Positions 37,369-46,962 are shown, counted from the stretch's first letter. The stretch is DNA of 64,000 nucleotides from Winogradskyella sp. (GCF_003712105.1 NZ_RHLG01000001.1:1-64000), one strand, 5' to 3'. Notes: generated by a model not told the origin, from the sequence alone. Numbers and translations: made by a program.

Positions 37369-39714
37369 TTAAAAATTTATTCTAAAGACTACATTGGCAG
37401 TCGTATTTAATCCAATACTATTTTCTTGAATTAAAGTTGGTGGCGAATTGTCTTCATCTAACGAAAACAATCTATCTATATCATTTTCTCTATTAAATAC
37501 ATTTATAACTGAAGCGCCAACTCTTCCCTTAAGCTTTCGTTTTTCATTAAAATAAAAATCATAGATAACACTTGCATCAAGTCTTTGATAACTAGGTAAA
37601 CGCCCACCATTTTGCTCATTATAATCAATCCTAAAATCAGTTTGGTTCATGTCATTTGTAAATTCCTCAACTGAACTCGCATCACTAAAAGGAATTCCTG
37701 TAGCATATTGCCAACCAAGAGACAACTGTAATCTTTTATAATTATAAGTGCTAGACAATGAAAGTACGTGTCGTTGATCGAAGTTTCCAGGGAATTTAGT
37801 GTCTTGGATTTCGGGAAAATTGAACTCATTTTTACTTAAAGAATAACCTAACCAAAAATTAAATCTTTGAATTCGTTTTTTTACTAATACATCTAAACCA
37901 TAAATAGTATTAGTACCCGAAGTAAAAGTATCGTTAGTAGCATTTAAATTAAATCCTCTTGTAAAGGATGATAACCCATTTAATCTTTTATGGTAAGCTT
38001 CAATATCGAGTTTCCAACCATTGTTATTGAATAAAATTCCAGTTGTGAATTGCGTGTTCGATAGTATAGGAATGTCTTCATTGGTTAATGCCCAAACTTC
38101 ATTACCTAGCCCTAAATCATTGACATCAAAGTCTACAAGTTGACTAATAATTTGATAACGTTTTTCGGCTGAAAGTTTTACTTTAAAATTATTACCTAAA
38201 TGATACTCTGAATACAATCTTGGCTCAAAATTTATAAGGTCTAAATCCGAAAAGTTATTTACCCTCAAACCACCACGAACATACCATTTATTTGAAGCGT
38301 AATTGTATTCTGAAAACAAGGTATGCCTATTTTGTTTTGTATTAGAGCGTTGGCTAAATGTATCACCGTCTTGATTCTCTAAAATTTCTAAAAACACATC
38401 ATAATTTGAAAAATCATAGCCTATAGATAGCTCATGTTTATCGGATGGTTTATAATATGCTATAGCAGATAGACCAAAATCTTTTATTCTGTTATTTCTT
38501 GTGAATACATCCTCTGATGCTTCATCAAATTGTCGGGTAAAATTTTCTGAAATGTAATCAGAATAATAAAGTTTAAATAGCGAACGCCATTGTTTTTTGT
38601 AGGTTCCATTCCAATTTAAACTAAAGCCATCATTTTTTAGTTTTAAATTATCGGCTGAACCTTCTTGATCTAAATCTTGACTCACATGGTTTAAATCGTT
38701 AGTTACAAATATGCCACTCAAACTAAAGCTGTGATTTTCTGTTGGATTGTAAATAGCCTTAGCAAATACATCCGAAAAATTCAGAGTATTATCTAAAACC
38801 GAAAGTTCTTCTTCGGTTTGAATATTATTGATTTCTTCAATCTTGGTGTTTTGAAATATTTTATCACTATAATTTCTGAAGGTAAATGAATCCCAAATAT
38901 CTGTTAGCGCACGTCTTCCTGCCACAATAATACCAAGTTTATCTTTAATAATTGGAGCGCTAATATTAATATCTGATTGAATGGTGTTTGTCCCTAAACT
39001 CCCTTTTATGTTATCCGGAATTTCATTAATTGTTTTAATATTCACAACACCAGCAACGCGCTTACCATATTCTGCACTAGCACCACTTCTAAGGACCTCA
39101 ATTTGCTCAGTTACGTACGGATTAAAAGGTGAAATCATACCAAAAAGGTGACCGTCGTGATACATCGTAATACCATCAAAAAGAATGAGATTTTGGTCTG
39201 GTGTTCCGCCTCGAATATGCAATCGAGAAGCCGATTCGGTTGGGCTAGTAACACCCGGTAAAGACTGTAAACTTTGCAATACATCTGGCTCTACAAGTCC
39301 TGGTAAGACAGAAAGTTTGTTAGGGCTAACGGTTATAGCACCTGTCTTTTTATTGAGGTCAAAACCTGAGGTCAAATACTCTGACACCACAACAACTTCA
39401 TCTAATAGATTTAAATCTTTAATCGATGTTTCATCTGATTTTATAATGACAAAATTATCTGAATCAATTTGCTGAATTTTAACTTGAGTCTGACTCTCGA
39501 TAAGATTAATAAATGCATCTAAGACCATTGTCCCAGAATATGTTATAAACTGATTTTGAAGTGCTTTTATATTAAACGAAAAACGAACCTGAAATCGGCT
39601 CTCAATATCACGAACCACATCCTCTAATGGCTCGTTATTATAATCTAAATTTTGCTCTTGTGCACGAATTAACATTCCAACCAAAAGCAAAACGCACAGA
39701 AGTACTTTCCTCAT
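37369..39714 (-). CDS. TonB-dependent receptor with an N-terminal STN signalling domain
   Basis: 781 residues. A signal peptide (1-18) is followed by an STN domain (about 20-92, LDYNNEPLEDVVRDIESRFQ), a plug (about 105-235, with SRLHIRGGTPDQNLILFDGI and EQIEVLRSGASAEYGKRVAG), and a barrel ending FRINF. STN domains contact FecR-type anti-sigma proteins, so this receptor senses and imports the inducing compound of the FecI/FecR-like pair just upstream. The start is one base from the fecR-like stop. The ligand is unknown; ferric siderophores are usual, but polymers are also common in this phylum. Confidence 0.92.
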   Translation of the reverse strand: MRKVLLCVLLLVGMLIRAQEQNLDYNNEPLEDVVRDIESRFQVRFSFNIKALQNQFITYSGTMVLDAFINLIESQTQVKIQQIDSDNFVIIKSDETSIKDLNLLDEVVVVSEYLTSGFDLNKKTGAITVSPNKLSVLPGLVEPDVLQSLQSLPGVTSPTESASRLHIRGGTPDQNLILFDGITMYHDGHLFGMISPFNPYVTEQIEVLRSGASAEYGKRVAGVVNIKTINEIPDNIKGSLGTNTIQSDINISAPIIKDKLGIIVAGRRALTDIWDSFTFRNYSDKIFQNTKIEEINNIQTEEELSVLDNTLNFSDVFAKAIYNPTENHSFSLSGIFVTNDLNHVSQDLDQEGSADNLKLKNDGFSLNWNGTYKKQWRSLFKLYYSDYISENFTRQFDEASEDVFTRNNRIKDFGLSAIAYYKPSDKHELSIGYDFSNYDVFLEILENQDGDTFSQRSNTKQNRHTLFSEYNYASNKWYVRGGLRVNNFSDLDLINFEPRLYSEYHLGNNFKVKLSAEKRYQIISQLVDFDVNDLGLGNEVWALTNEDIPILSNTQFTTGILFNNNGWKLDIEAYHKRLNGLSSFTRGFNLNATNDTFTSGTNTIYGLDVLVKKRIQRFNFWLGYSLSKNEFNFPEIQDTKFPGNFDQRHVLSLSSTYNYKRLQLSLGWQYATGIPFSDASSVEEFTNDMNQTDFRIDYNEQNGGRLPSYQRLDASVIYDFYFNEKRKLKGRVGASVINVFNRENDIDRLFSLDEDNSPPTLIQENSIGLNTTANVVFRINF

Positions 39715-40641
39715 TTAATACTTTAAAATCTCTATACCATTTTCTGATAACCTATAAGGTATATCCATTGCTGTGAAGATAGTTAATGCAGCTTGATTTA
39801 GGTTATTATGCGTAAATCTTCCTGAAAATTGTGCAGGTTTCAATAGTGCTTTTCCTCTTACTTCTATATTGTATTGGCGCTCTAACTCATTAATAACTTC
39901 AGTAATATCAACACCTGTAAATGAACTTTCGTCTGTAATCCAACTAGGTTCACTTTCGCTAAAATTGTACTGAATAGTAGTACCACCTTGTACATTTATA
40001 GCCATACCTTGAGTTAAAATTACAGATTTTTCTTCATTAGTTGAAACACGTACTTTACCTTCAAAACATTGTACACCAAAAAACTTAGGTCTTGATATTA
40101 CTGTAAACTCAGTACCAAGCACGGTAATAATTCCTTTATTGGTGTTTACTGTAAATGTTTCACCTTTGTTTACTTTAAAATAGGCTTCACCTTCTAGACT
40201 TAATTCACGATTAGCTTTCCATCCAAATGTTTTAAAATCGAGCTGAGAATCTGCATTTAATATGGCTTCGGAACCATCTGGAAGCATTACTACTTGTTGT
40301 TGGGCAAAATCAGTAGTGTACTCTGTTTGCTGAAAAAATGAAGTATACCCAATAACTAAAAGTACACAGGCTGCAGCAACAGTATATACCCAAAGCGGTA
40401 TTATTCGCTTTGTACTTGACTCTTTATTGTCAACTGAATTATTTTGCGTTTTAATCTTAGTCTGGAAGCCTTCATAATTTCTTGACAAGTTCGAAGTTGG
40501 TAATTCGGCAGAATCAACTGTATCAATTATTGCCTTGTAGGCGTCATAATCTTCAGATGTTTTAAAAGCTTCTAATTCAGATTCTGAAAGCTCACCTGCT
40601 AGCCATCGTGCTAAAAAATTGTCTGAGTAATTTTGCTCCAT
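39715..40641 (-). CDS. FecR-type anti-sigma factor
   Basis: 308 residues. A short cytoplasmic anti-sigma segment (1-79, with FLARWLAGELSESELEAFKT), one membrane helix (80-103), then the periplasmic FecR domain (about 125-215: VVMLPDGSEAILNADSQLDF, LEGEAYFKVNKGETFTVNTN, VLGTEFTVISRP) and a C-terminal DUF4974-type domain (about 235-308: VDITEVINELERQYNIEVRG). It relays the state of the STN receptor to the ECF sigma factor. It lies between the receptor gene and an SGNH hydrolase gene, all on the same strand. Confidence 0.93.
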   Translation of the reverse strand: MEQNYSDNFLARWLAGELSESELEAFKTSEDYDAYKAIIDTVDSAELPTSNLSRNYEGFQTKIKTQNNSVDNKESSTKRIIPLWVYTVAAACVLLVIGYTSFFQQTEYTTDFAQQQVVMLPDGSEAILNADSQLDFKTFGWKANRELSLEGEAYFKVNKGETFTVNTNKGIITVLGTEFTVISRPKFFGVQCFEGKVRVSTNEEKSVILTQGMAINVQGGTTIQYNFSESEPSWITDESSFTGVDITEVINELERQYNIEVRGKALLKPAQFSGRFTHNNLNQAALTIFTAMDIPYRLSENGIEILKY

Positions 40642-40674
40642 ACATAAGGTATTAATTAAAGCTTTCTATAATCT

Positions 40675-41427
40675 TTATTCTTCTAAAACATCTATTAATA
40701 TATTATAATAACGTTGTGCTACAAAATTAGCTCCTGCTTCGTTATAATGAACAGCGTCGGCGAGCAAATCATCCGTAAATCCTGTAAACATATCTACCGG
40801 AATCACCTTAGAGTTAGCTGTAGTTTTGGCAGCAGATATCTGTAGCACTTGACTATTTAGTTGATTGAAATAAGTCGTTAACTCTGGTGTCATCTCTGAG
40901 CTTTTCGCCGGTGCCATTTGTTCTATAATTATTGTAATATTTGGATTAGCAGTTTGTAAAATATCTATTATTGTATTTATGTTATTTATTGCGTTATCAA
41001 AGGACAATCCAATCAACGCATCATTTCCTCCTGGTGAGCTAAACAACACAATATCAGGTATACCTGCTTGATTTAGCCAGCCTTCAATTCCATTTAAGAT
41101 TTGCCCTGAAGTCCATCCACCTCTTCCTTCATGATTAATATCAAAAGATATATTATTATAATTTGGATATGTTCCTTCATCATCAACAGTACCTATATAA
41201 TCGAATGTGTAGTTGCCATCAATTAGATCTTTCCAAAGTTCATACCTATAACTTTCATAAGCGGGTCTATTTCCTTGCACTCTTGATGCTCCCAAAGGCA
41301 TTATTTTGTTAATTGAATTATTAGGTTGTTCATCATTATTTTGAGCAAAACCGTCATCTGAAGAACAACCAGACAACCAAAAAGTAATACCTAAAAGTAA
41401 GAGCGCTTTTTTTAATTTAATAATCAT
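40675..41427 (-). CDS. SGNH/GDSL-like hydrolase lipoprotein between the sigma and anti-sigma genes
   Basis: 250 residues with a lipoprotein signal (Cys21 in TFWLSGCSSDD). Block I reads IMPLGASRVQG, so the nucleophile Ser48 is in GAS instead of GDS. Block III is SSPGGNDAL (Asn135), and block V is DAVHYNEAG with Asp224 and His227, so the catalytic set is complete. Enzymes of this fold remove acetyl or other acyl groups from polysaccharides or lipids. Standing between the ECF sigma factor and FecR, it may be co-regulated and modify the same substrate that the TonB receptor takes up; this is inference from position. Confidence 0.8.
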   Translation of the reverse strand: MIIKLKKALLLLGITFWLSGCSSDDGFAQNNDEQPNNSINKIMPLGASRVQGNRPAYESYRYELWKDLIDGNYTFDYIGTVDDEGTYPNYNNISFDINHEGRGGWTSGQILNGIEGWLNQAGIPDIVLFSSPGGNDALIGLSFDNAINNINTIIDILQTANPNITIIIEQMAPAKSSEMTPELTTYFNQLNSQVLQISAAKTTANSKVIPVDMFTGFTDDLLADAVHYNEAGANFVAQRYYNILIDVLEE

Positions 41428-41488
41428 AATCTAAAAATTAATATCACATATTTTAGATACTAACCGTTATATAAAACATTACCCTATG

Positions 41489-42010
41489 TTAAAATTTATA
41501 ATTTTTTATATTTCTTCTCAATTGTTCTAATGCGCGTTGCATTCTTGTTTCAACAGATTTTACTGATATATCTAATAACTCAGCAATTTCTCTGTATTTT
41601 TTCTTTTCTATCCTGTTAAGTAAAAATACTTCGCGCTGTTTGTCTGACAATTGATTAATGGCATCATTAAGTTGAATATGAAATTCTTTTTCGCGCATTA
41701 AAAATTCTGGATCTTCAATATTAGCTGAATCCCTTTTAATAGACTTATATTTCAGTACTACTTTTTGATGCTCGAAAGCATTAAAAAATGCGTTTTTTGT
41801 TATCGTAAACAAATAGGATACAGCCTTTTCTTTGGTAACTTTTTTACAGTTATTCCAAAGTTTCACAAAAGCATCTTGTGTTAAATCATCGGCCTGAGCT
41901 TCATCTTTACACTTTATATAGATAAAATTTCGAACTGTTTGAAAATGGGTGTCAAACACCTTTTTAAATACAGCTTCGTCACAAACATGACTCAAAACAG
42001 AATTGCTCAT
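41489..42010 (-). CDS. ECF-type RNA polymerase sigma factor (FecI-like)
   Basis: 173 residues: sigma region 2 (about 20-90, FDTHFQTVRNFIYIKCKDEA and DDLTQDAFVKLWNN) and region 4 (about 110-165, LSDKQREVFLLNRIEKKKYR, IAELLDISVKSVETRMQRAL). With the FecR-type anti-sigma and STN receptor genes downstream it forms a cell-surface signalling unit. The sequence CAAACATA at 42029-42036 on the plus strand is a TAnnTTTG box on the minus strand, suitable as its promoter. Confidence 0.93.
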   Translation of the reverse strand: MSNSVLSHVCDEAVFKKVFDTHFQTVRNFIYIKCKDEAQADDLTQDAFVKLWNNCKKVTKEKAVSYLFTITKNAFFNAFEHQKVVLKYKSIKRDSANIEDPEFLMREKEFHIQLNDAINQLSDKQREVFLLNRIEKKKYREIAELLDISVKSVETRMQRALEQLRRNIKNYKF

Positions 42011-42028
42011 AGTGTAAAGTTAGCACTA

Positions 42029-42036
42029 CAAACATA
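42029..42036 (-). promoter_or_regulatory. Candidate -7 element (TATGTTTG) for the ECF sigma gene
   Basis: Minus-strand TATGTTTG lies 19 bases before the ATG at 42010. The upstream half (TTTT at the -33 position) is poor. Confidence 0.4.
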
Positions 42037-42154
42037 ACGTATTTTCTAAAACATCATTAGGTAGTTTTTCAAACCAATCAAAAAAAATTAAAAATACATA
42101 TAGGGTAAAATTTTCTCATCCTGTTTTTAATGCAACAATCGCAAATTAAAAACA

Positions 42155-43336
42155 ATGCAGAGCCTTATTCTTTTAATCATTATTACCTCGATACTTGTGA
42201 CTTATGGAATGATTGAGTACAAACTTCATCAAAACAACTTAAAAGCTATACCTACAAGAATTCACATTAATGGTACGCGAGGTAAATCTAGTGTCACCAG
42301 ATTAGTAGGCGCTGGCCTGCGCGCAGGTGGTTACAAGACTATTACCAAAGTTACTGGTACGTTTCCAAGACTTATTCTTAGTGATGGTACTGAAGCTGTT
42401 GTACACAGAAAAGAAAAAGCCAACATATTAGAGCAATTAGATATTATCGATTATTGCTCAAAACAAAATGCTGATGTGTTAATAATAGAGTGCATGGCAT
42501 TACAACCTATATATCAAAAAATCACTGAACATCAAATGGTAAAAGCTGACATAGGTGTAATCACAAACATAAGATTAGATCATCTAGATGTCATGGGACC
42601 TACACTTAATGATGTTGCTAAGGCTATTTGTGGTACTATTCCGAAAGGAACACGATTGTTTACTGCTGAAGACCGTTATATCCATTATATGTCGGCGATA
42701 GCAAAAAGGCGTAAAACCAAAATTCATCAAAGTAAAGCTGAAACCATTAGCAATGAAGACCTAGAAGGATTCACATACATAGAACATAAAGAAAATGTAG
42801 CCTTAGCATTAGATATCTGTACCCAAATGGGTGTGAATAGAAATGTTGCATTAGCCGAAATGAAAATGGCAATACCGGACGAAGGTGTCTTACGTCGATT
42901 TACAGTTCATGAAAATGAAAAACGCATTCACTTTTACAATGCATTAGCCGCAAATGACCCGGAATCTACCATAATGATTTGGGACGCTATTAAAGTACAA
43001 TCAGGTAAAGATGAGCATTTCATGTTCTTGCTAAATACCAGACAAGACCGCCAAGACAGAGCAGTACGACTTGTAGATATGATGAGTCAGTTAGACTATT
43101 CAAGCATAGCCTTGGTTGGTGAGTCTTTAGATATGGTAGTACAAATGTGTAAAGAGAAAAATATCTCGACCGAACAGATTCATGCTATTGGCTCAAAACC
43201 TACTATTGAACAATACAATGATTTAGTTACTGCTTCAGCCTCAAAAACTACCATCATTGCTATAGGTAATATGGGTGCTGGCGGTGCCGAATTATCCAAA
43301 CATTTTGAACTTATTCACCAAAACACAAATGCTTAA
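42155..43336 (+). CDS. pgsB: Poly-gamma-glutamate synthase, ligase subunit PgsB/CapB
   Basis: 393 residues. One N-terminal membrane helix (1-20) is followed by a Mur-ligase-like ATP-binding fold with the P-loop NGTRGKSSVTRL (39-50), VLIIECMALQPIYQKITEHQ and IGVITNIRLDHLDVMGPTLN. PgsB adds glutamate units to the growing poly-gamma-glutamate chain at the inner membrane. The gene starts a five-gene run: pgsC 15 bases downstream, a PgsW-like gene, a secreted protein and a barrel. No CapA/PgsA gene is seen, as in the variant form of the system. Confidence 0.94.
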   Translation: MQSLILLIIITSILVTYGMIEYKLHQNNLKAIPTRIHINGTRGKSSVTRLVGAGLRAGGYKTITKVTGTFPRLILSDGTEAVVHRKEKANILEQLDIIDYCSKQNADVLIIECMALQPIYQKITEHQMVKADIGVITNIRLDHLDVMGPTLNDVAKAICGTIPKGTRLFTAEDRYIHYMSAIAKRRKTKIHQSKAETISNEDLEGFTYIEHKENVALALDICTQMGVNRNVALAEMKMAIPDEGVLRRFTVHENEKRIHFYNALAANDPESTIMIWDAIKVQSGKDEHFMFLLNTRQDRQDRAVRLVDMMSQLDYSSIALVGESLDMVVQMCKEKNISTEQIHAIGSKPTIEQYNDLVTASASKTTIIAIGNMGAGGAELSKHFELIHQNTNA

Positions 43337-43351
43337 AACCAAATACTAATT

Positions 43352-43810
43352 ATGATAGAACTTTCAGTAACACTTGGTATCGTTATCAGTTTATTCTTTA
43401 TTGAAAAATTCGGACTAGCATCAGGCGGTATCATTGTACCAGGATATATTGCATTGCAGCTCACTAATATAGATCGCTTAATAGGTCTAGTGATTATTTC
43501 TTTAGCCACATTTGGGTTAATAAAACTGATTTCAAAATTCACTTTTTTATTTGGGAGACGCCAAATGGTAGTCGCATTACTTATTGGCACCATCTTGTCC
43601 ATTATATCACATCATCTATTTATTGTAGAAACGCAAACTACGACTATAGAACTCAGTGCTATTGGTTGGGTAATCCCTGGATTAATAGCGCATACAGCAG
43701 CAAAACAAGGTTATATAAAAACCATGGCCATGTTGTCTATCTCATCTGTGATTGTTAGACTATTGGTCATCCTTATTTTTTCTGGCAAACTTTTTCCAGA
43801 ATTGTATTAA
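43352..43810 (+). CDS. pgsC: Poly-gamma-glutamate synthase, membrane subunit PgsC/CapC
   Basis: 152 residues with about five membrane helices. The family start is visible: MIELSVTLGIVISLFFIEKF and GLASGGIIVPGYIALQL, and the later GWVIPGLIAHTAAKQGYIKT is also conserved in CapC. PgsC forms the membrane core of the synthase with PgsB and probably the inner-membrane channel. It follows pgsB by 15 bases and precedes the PgsW-like gene. Confidence 0.94.
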   Translation: MIELSVTLGIVISLFFIEKFGLASGGIIVPGYIALQLTNIDRLIGLVIISLATFGLIKLISKFTFLFGRRQMVVALLIGTILSIISHHLFIVETQTTTIELSAIGWVIPGLIAHTAAKQGYIKTMAMLSISSVIVRLLVILIFSGKLFPELY

Positions 43811-43829
43811 CACTTCAAAATTTCAACAC

Positions 43830-44939
43830 ATGAAAAATATATCTATAAGGTCAACAGCTGTATTATCTGTGATAGCTATAATTACCATAATTGCATTAGT
43901 AGTGGTAGAGAACTTGAAAAGCTATAAAAAACAGAAGTATTACTATGAAAAAATTGACGCCGCTCATCTTAACAGAAAACTTCAAAAGCATCTGAAACAA
44001 AAATTTTTTAAGGATGAAATCATCGTCAATAATATTAACGATCCAAATAATACGGGGCTTATAGGGCAACAATTTACCGAAATCACATCTGGTCGTGGAT
44101 CTTTACCCATAAAGTTATCTACTTTAAATCCTAATTTTTCGGCCATGGTTGTTCAGCAGATAAAAGATGCAGGGCTAAAAAAAGGAGATAAAGTTGCTAT
44201 GTGTTTCACTGGCTCATTCCCAGCACTTAATATGGCAGTTATTGCCGCTATAGAAACTTTAGAGCTTGAGCCTGTATTAATTACATCAGTTACCTCATCG
44301 TCTTGGGGCGCAAATGATGCTAACTTAACATGGATAGATATGCAAAATGAATTGCATAAAAGCAAACTTATATCATTTATGCCTATCGCATCTTCAATTG
44401 GCGGAAATCAGGACATCGGTGTTACGCTTAGCAAAGACGGAAGACAAAAAGCAATAAACGCTATTATGCGCCATAATATTCCACTAATAAAAGGCAACAC
44501 CCTTGAAGATAATATTGCTGAACGCATGGCACTTTTTAACGCAGAAAGAGGTATTAAACTTTTCATTAATGTTGGTGGCGGAGTGGCTAGTTTAGGCAGT
44601 CACAATAACTCCAAAAAATTACCATCTGGCTTGAGAGATAATTTAAAGCATGTCAATTTCGCAGACAAGCAAGGTATTGTCTATGAGATGGTAAAGCAGG
44701 ATATACCAATAATTAACCTTTTGAATATCGACAGGCTTTTAAAACGCTATCAATTACCTAGAGATCCATTACCCTTACCTAAACCTGGAGAAGGCACTTT
44801 GTACAATACCTATAAATACGATCTCCTAACTGTTGGTATCGCGATATCACTACTTATTAGTTTGTTGATTATTGCAATGTATTACGATAAGAAACAAAAT
44901 GCTTTAGGCACACAAATCATTAAAACTCAAGACGCATAA
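43830..44939 (+). CDS. Poly-gamma-glutamate system protein (PgsW-like)
   Basis: 369 residues from ATG at 43830; an earlier in-frame ATG at 43752 lies inside pgsC and is unlikely. One membrane helix near each end (about 9-26 and 333-355) with a large extracytoplasmic domain between them. Motifs such as SAMVVQQIKDAGLKKGDKVA, FTGSFPALNMAVIAAIETLE, FINVGGGVASLGS and INLLNIDRLLKRYQLPRDPL fit the family that replaces CapA in some poly-gamma-glutamate operons, as I recall it. The exact role is not established. It is 12 bases upstream of the next secreted-protein gene. Confidence 0.82.
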   Translation: MKNISIRSTAVLSVIAIITIIALVVVENLKSYKKQKYYYEKIDAAHLNRKLQKHLKQKFFKDEIIVNNINDPNNTGLIGQQFTEITSGRGSLPIKLSTLNPNFSAMVVQQIKDAGLKKGDKVAMCFTGSFPALNMAVIAAIETLELEPVLITSVTSSSWGANDANLTWIDMQNELHKSKLISFMPIASSIGGNQDIGVTLSKDGRQKAINAIMRHNIPLIKGNTLEDNIAERMALFNAERGIKLFINVGGGVASLGSHNNSKKLPSGLRDNLKHVNFADKQGIVYEMVKQDIPIINLLNIDRLLKRYQLPRDPLPLPKPGEGTLYNTYKYDLLTVGIAISLLISLLIIAMYYDKKQNALGTQIIKTQDA

Positions 44940-44951
44940 AACCTATTCAAA

Positions 44952-45869
44952 ATGAAAGTACTATTTAATCTATTAAGTCTATTTCTATTAGTAAACTTAA
45001 CTTTTGCTCAACAAAAAATAGTTCCAAAAACGGAGAACTCTAAAACTATAGTTTCCACTGGAAAAACGAATTCAACTTATTATAACCTTTCAAAATATAA
45101 ACCTGTTACAGTTACTGTTGAAGGTCCTGGCGAGCTTATCATTTATAACAGAACTGTTGTAACAACTAATAGAACACAATCCATTCCGTTTATTTTGAAA
45201 TATAATGTCGATGGAAAACAAATACGAACTCAAAAAATTCCTAAGAAGCAAAAATCGAAACGTTCTAGATTAAAGAATAACACAGATAAAGCTACAACTA
45301 AAGCACATAAGATTAAAATTAAAGTTCCTGATGGAAAACACAGCTATTCGTTTTACAGACAAACCACAAAACAGCAAGTTTTATCAAGGTTTGCATTTGT
45401 AAAAAATACCAAATTAACTTGGAATGAACTAAAATCAAACTCCGCAAAACAGGTGCTACTTAAAGATGTCAAGCGCAATAAAGAAGTGACTTATTTTCAG
45501 ATTAGTAAAAAAGAAGCTTTTGCATTTAAGACTGATAAAAACACTAACAACGTGCGATTGTTTTTCCGAGCAAACTTTGATTATAAAATGTTAGAAGATT
45601 GTGTAAATCGACTACAAATAAAAATTGATGGAAAGCCTACCGTTTTTAAGATTGTAAGTAAAAAATCTTCCAGGCTTGAGAACTTAACTCATCCTAAATT
45701 AATACCTGGTGCACTAGAGAAAATCTATATAGATATTCCTCTAAATGGTGTTCATAATATAGAAGTCTCATTAAAGGACGAGGATACCACAGCACTTATC
45801 AGAGTATTTGCAACAGCTACTAACCTACTTAACACAAACATCAATGAAAAATTTGCTTTCTCTTATTAG
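44952..45869 (+). CDS. Secreted protein of unknown function in the poly-gamma-glutamate operon
   Basis: 305 residues. A signal peptide (1-19, ending LTFAQ) and a strongly basic middle (about 95-125, KKQKSKRSRLKNNTDKATTK) with beta-rich sections around it (YKPVTVTVEGPGELIIYNRT, NNVRLFFRANFDYKMLEDCV). Such a basic patch could bind the polyanionic poly-gamma-glutamate; that is inference. It overlaps the following barrel gene by 26 bases. I recognise no named domain. Confidence 0.65.
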   Translation: MKVLFNLLSLFLLVNLTFAQQKIVPKTENSKTIVSTGKTNSTYYNLSKYKPVTVTVEGPGELIIYNRTVVTTNRTQSIPFILKYNVDGKQIRTQKIPKKQKSKRSRLKNNTDKATTKAHKIKIKVPDGKHSYSFYRQTTKQQVLSRFAFVKNTKLTWNELKSNSAKQVLLKDVKRNKEVTYFQISKKEAFAFKTDKNTNNVRLFFRANFDYKMLEDCVNRLQIKIDGKPTVFKIVSKKSSRLENLTHPKLIPGALEKIYIDIPLNGVHNIEVSLKDEDTTALIRVFATATNLLNTNINEKFAFSY

Positions 45870-46962
45870 TTTAAGTAGCATCTTACTGTGCCATGCTCAA
45901 ATAGAGACCAGTGCAACTATTGAAACCAATACTGGTTTTGAACATAATATTTTTAAATTCCCAAATACTTATGTAGATAGTGACGGTAATACCATAACGG
46001 GTAGTGACGCACTTGCAAGTAGTTTCTACCAAAGATTTTATGCGCGATTAGCTGCAAAACGCACTTGGCGAAAATCGGAATTAAGCCTATCATTTAGCCC
46101 ACAAGCTCGAGTGTATTATTCCGAATCGGACGCAAGCTATTCGGAATTCTTTACAAAGCTTCAATATGATTATGACTTAAGAGAACACACCAAATTAAGA
46201 ACAGCCATTTGGTATAGATTAAAAGATAGAGAAGGTTTAAATGCTGATGCCAGTGATTTAGCATTTCCGTTAGGCTATACCCATTATGGCATTTACTCGA
46301 GATTAGATTTTAGATTGCATGAAAATAACCGTTCGCAATTAAGGATAAGCTTCAACTCTAAAAACTATGATGCTACCCAGACTTCAGAATTATCCTATAA
46401 TGCCTTTGCTGGGAAGTACGCTTTTAAAAATATTTTCAAACGTCGAATGGGTTATCATCATTATGGTTTTGAGCTGAATTATAACACTAAAGCCTTTACT
46501 AGGATACAAAACTCAGGAACCGATAATTTTACATGGCAAGATGCTAGTGTTCAATTATTTTACAAATATCCAATTAGCAAACCTATAGACATTAAAGCTA
46601 TGCTAGCTTATAAAATAAGAAAAGACAATAATGACGATGCTTTCTCTTTTAAGGAAATAAGCCCGGCTTTACATTTGAGGTATAACACCAAATCATGGGA
46701 TGCTAATTTTACCACAAGTTATACGCTTAGAAATTATGACACTATCGAAGCTACAAATTCTAATGATGAGTTTTTAGGTGAGCTTGAATACAAATACATT
46801 CGCTTTAACTTGAATATCGAAAAAGAAATCAATGATAAATGGACTGTGTTTCTTAATGGAAATTTCACAAATAGAAACTCAAACAGAACCAACATCAACT
46901 CCGTTTTCTTTAGAAGCTATGATTATAGTGATGTGTCTTTGGGTGTAAAATTTAGGTTTTGA
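45844..46962 (+). CDS. Predicted outer-membrane barrel in the poly-gamma-glutamate operon
   Basis: 372 residues from ATG at 45844. A signal peptide (1-18, SILLCHAQ) is followed by alternating strands with aromatic girdles (RFYARLAAKRTWRKSELSLS, FFTKLQYDYDLREHTKLRTA, WTVFLNGNFTNRNSN) and a typical terminal strand ending SLGVKFRF. This is an outer-membrane barrel of perhaps 14-16 strands. Its start lies inside the previous gene, so they are coupled. It is the best candidate for moving or anchoring the polymer at the outer membrane; this is inference from position. Confidence 0.68.
   Translation: MKNLLSLISLSSILLCHAQIETSATIETNTGFEHNIFKFPNTYVDSDGNTITGSDALASSFYQRFYARLAAKRTWRKSELSLSFSPQARVYYSESDASYSEFFTKLQYDYDLREHTKLRTAIWYRLKDREGLNADASDLAFPLGYTHYGIYSRLDFRLHENNRSQLRISFNSKNYDATQTSELSYNAFAGKYAFKNIFKRRMGYHHYGFELNYNTKAFTRIQNSGTDNFTWQDASVQLFYKYPISKPIDIKAMLAYKIRKDNNDDAFSFKEISPALHLRYNTKSWDANFTTSYTLRNYDTIEATNSNDEFLGELEYKYIRFNLNIEKEINDKWTVFLNGNFTNRNSNRTNINSVFFRSYDYSDVSLGVKFRF

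Noticed and set aside
43752-43829. Earlier start for the PgsW-like protein
   Set aside because: It lies inside pgsC; the ATG at 43830 gives a normal signal-anchor start.
45808-45843. Earlier start for the barrel gene
   Set aside because: It would add residues before a clean signal peptide and increase the overlap with the previous gene.
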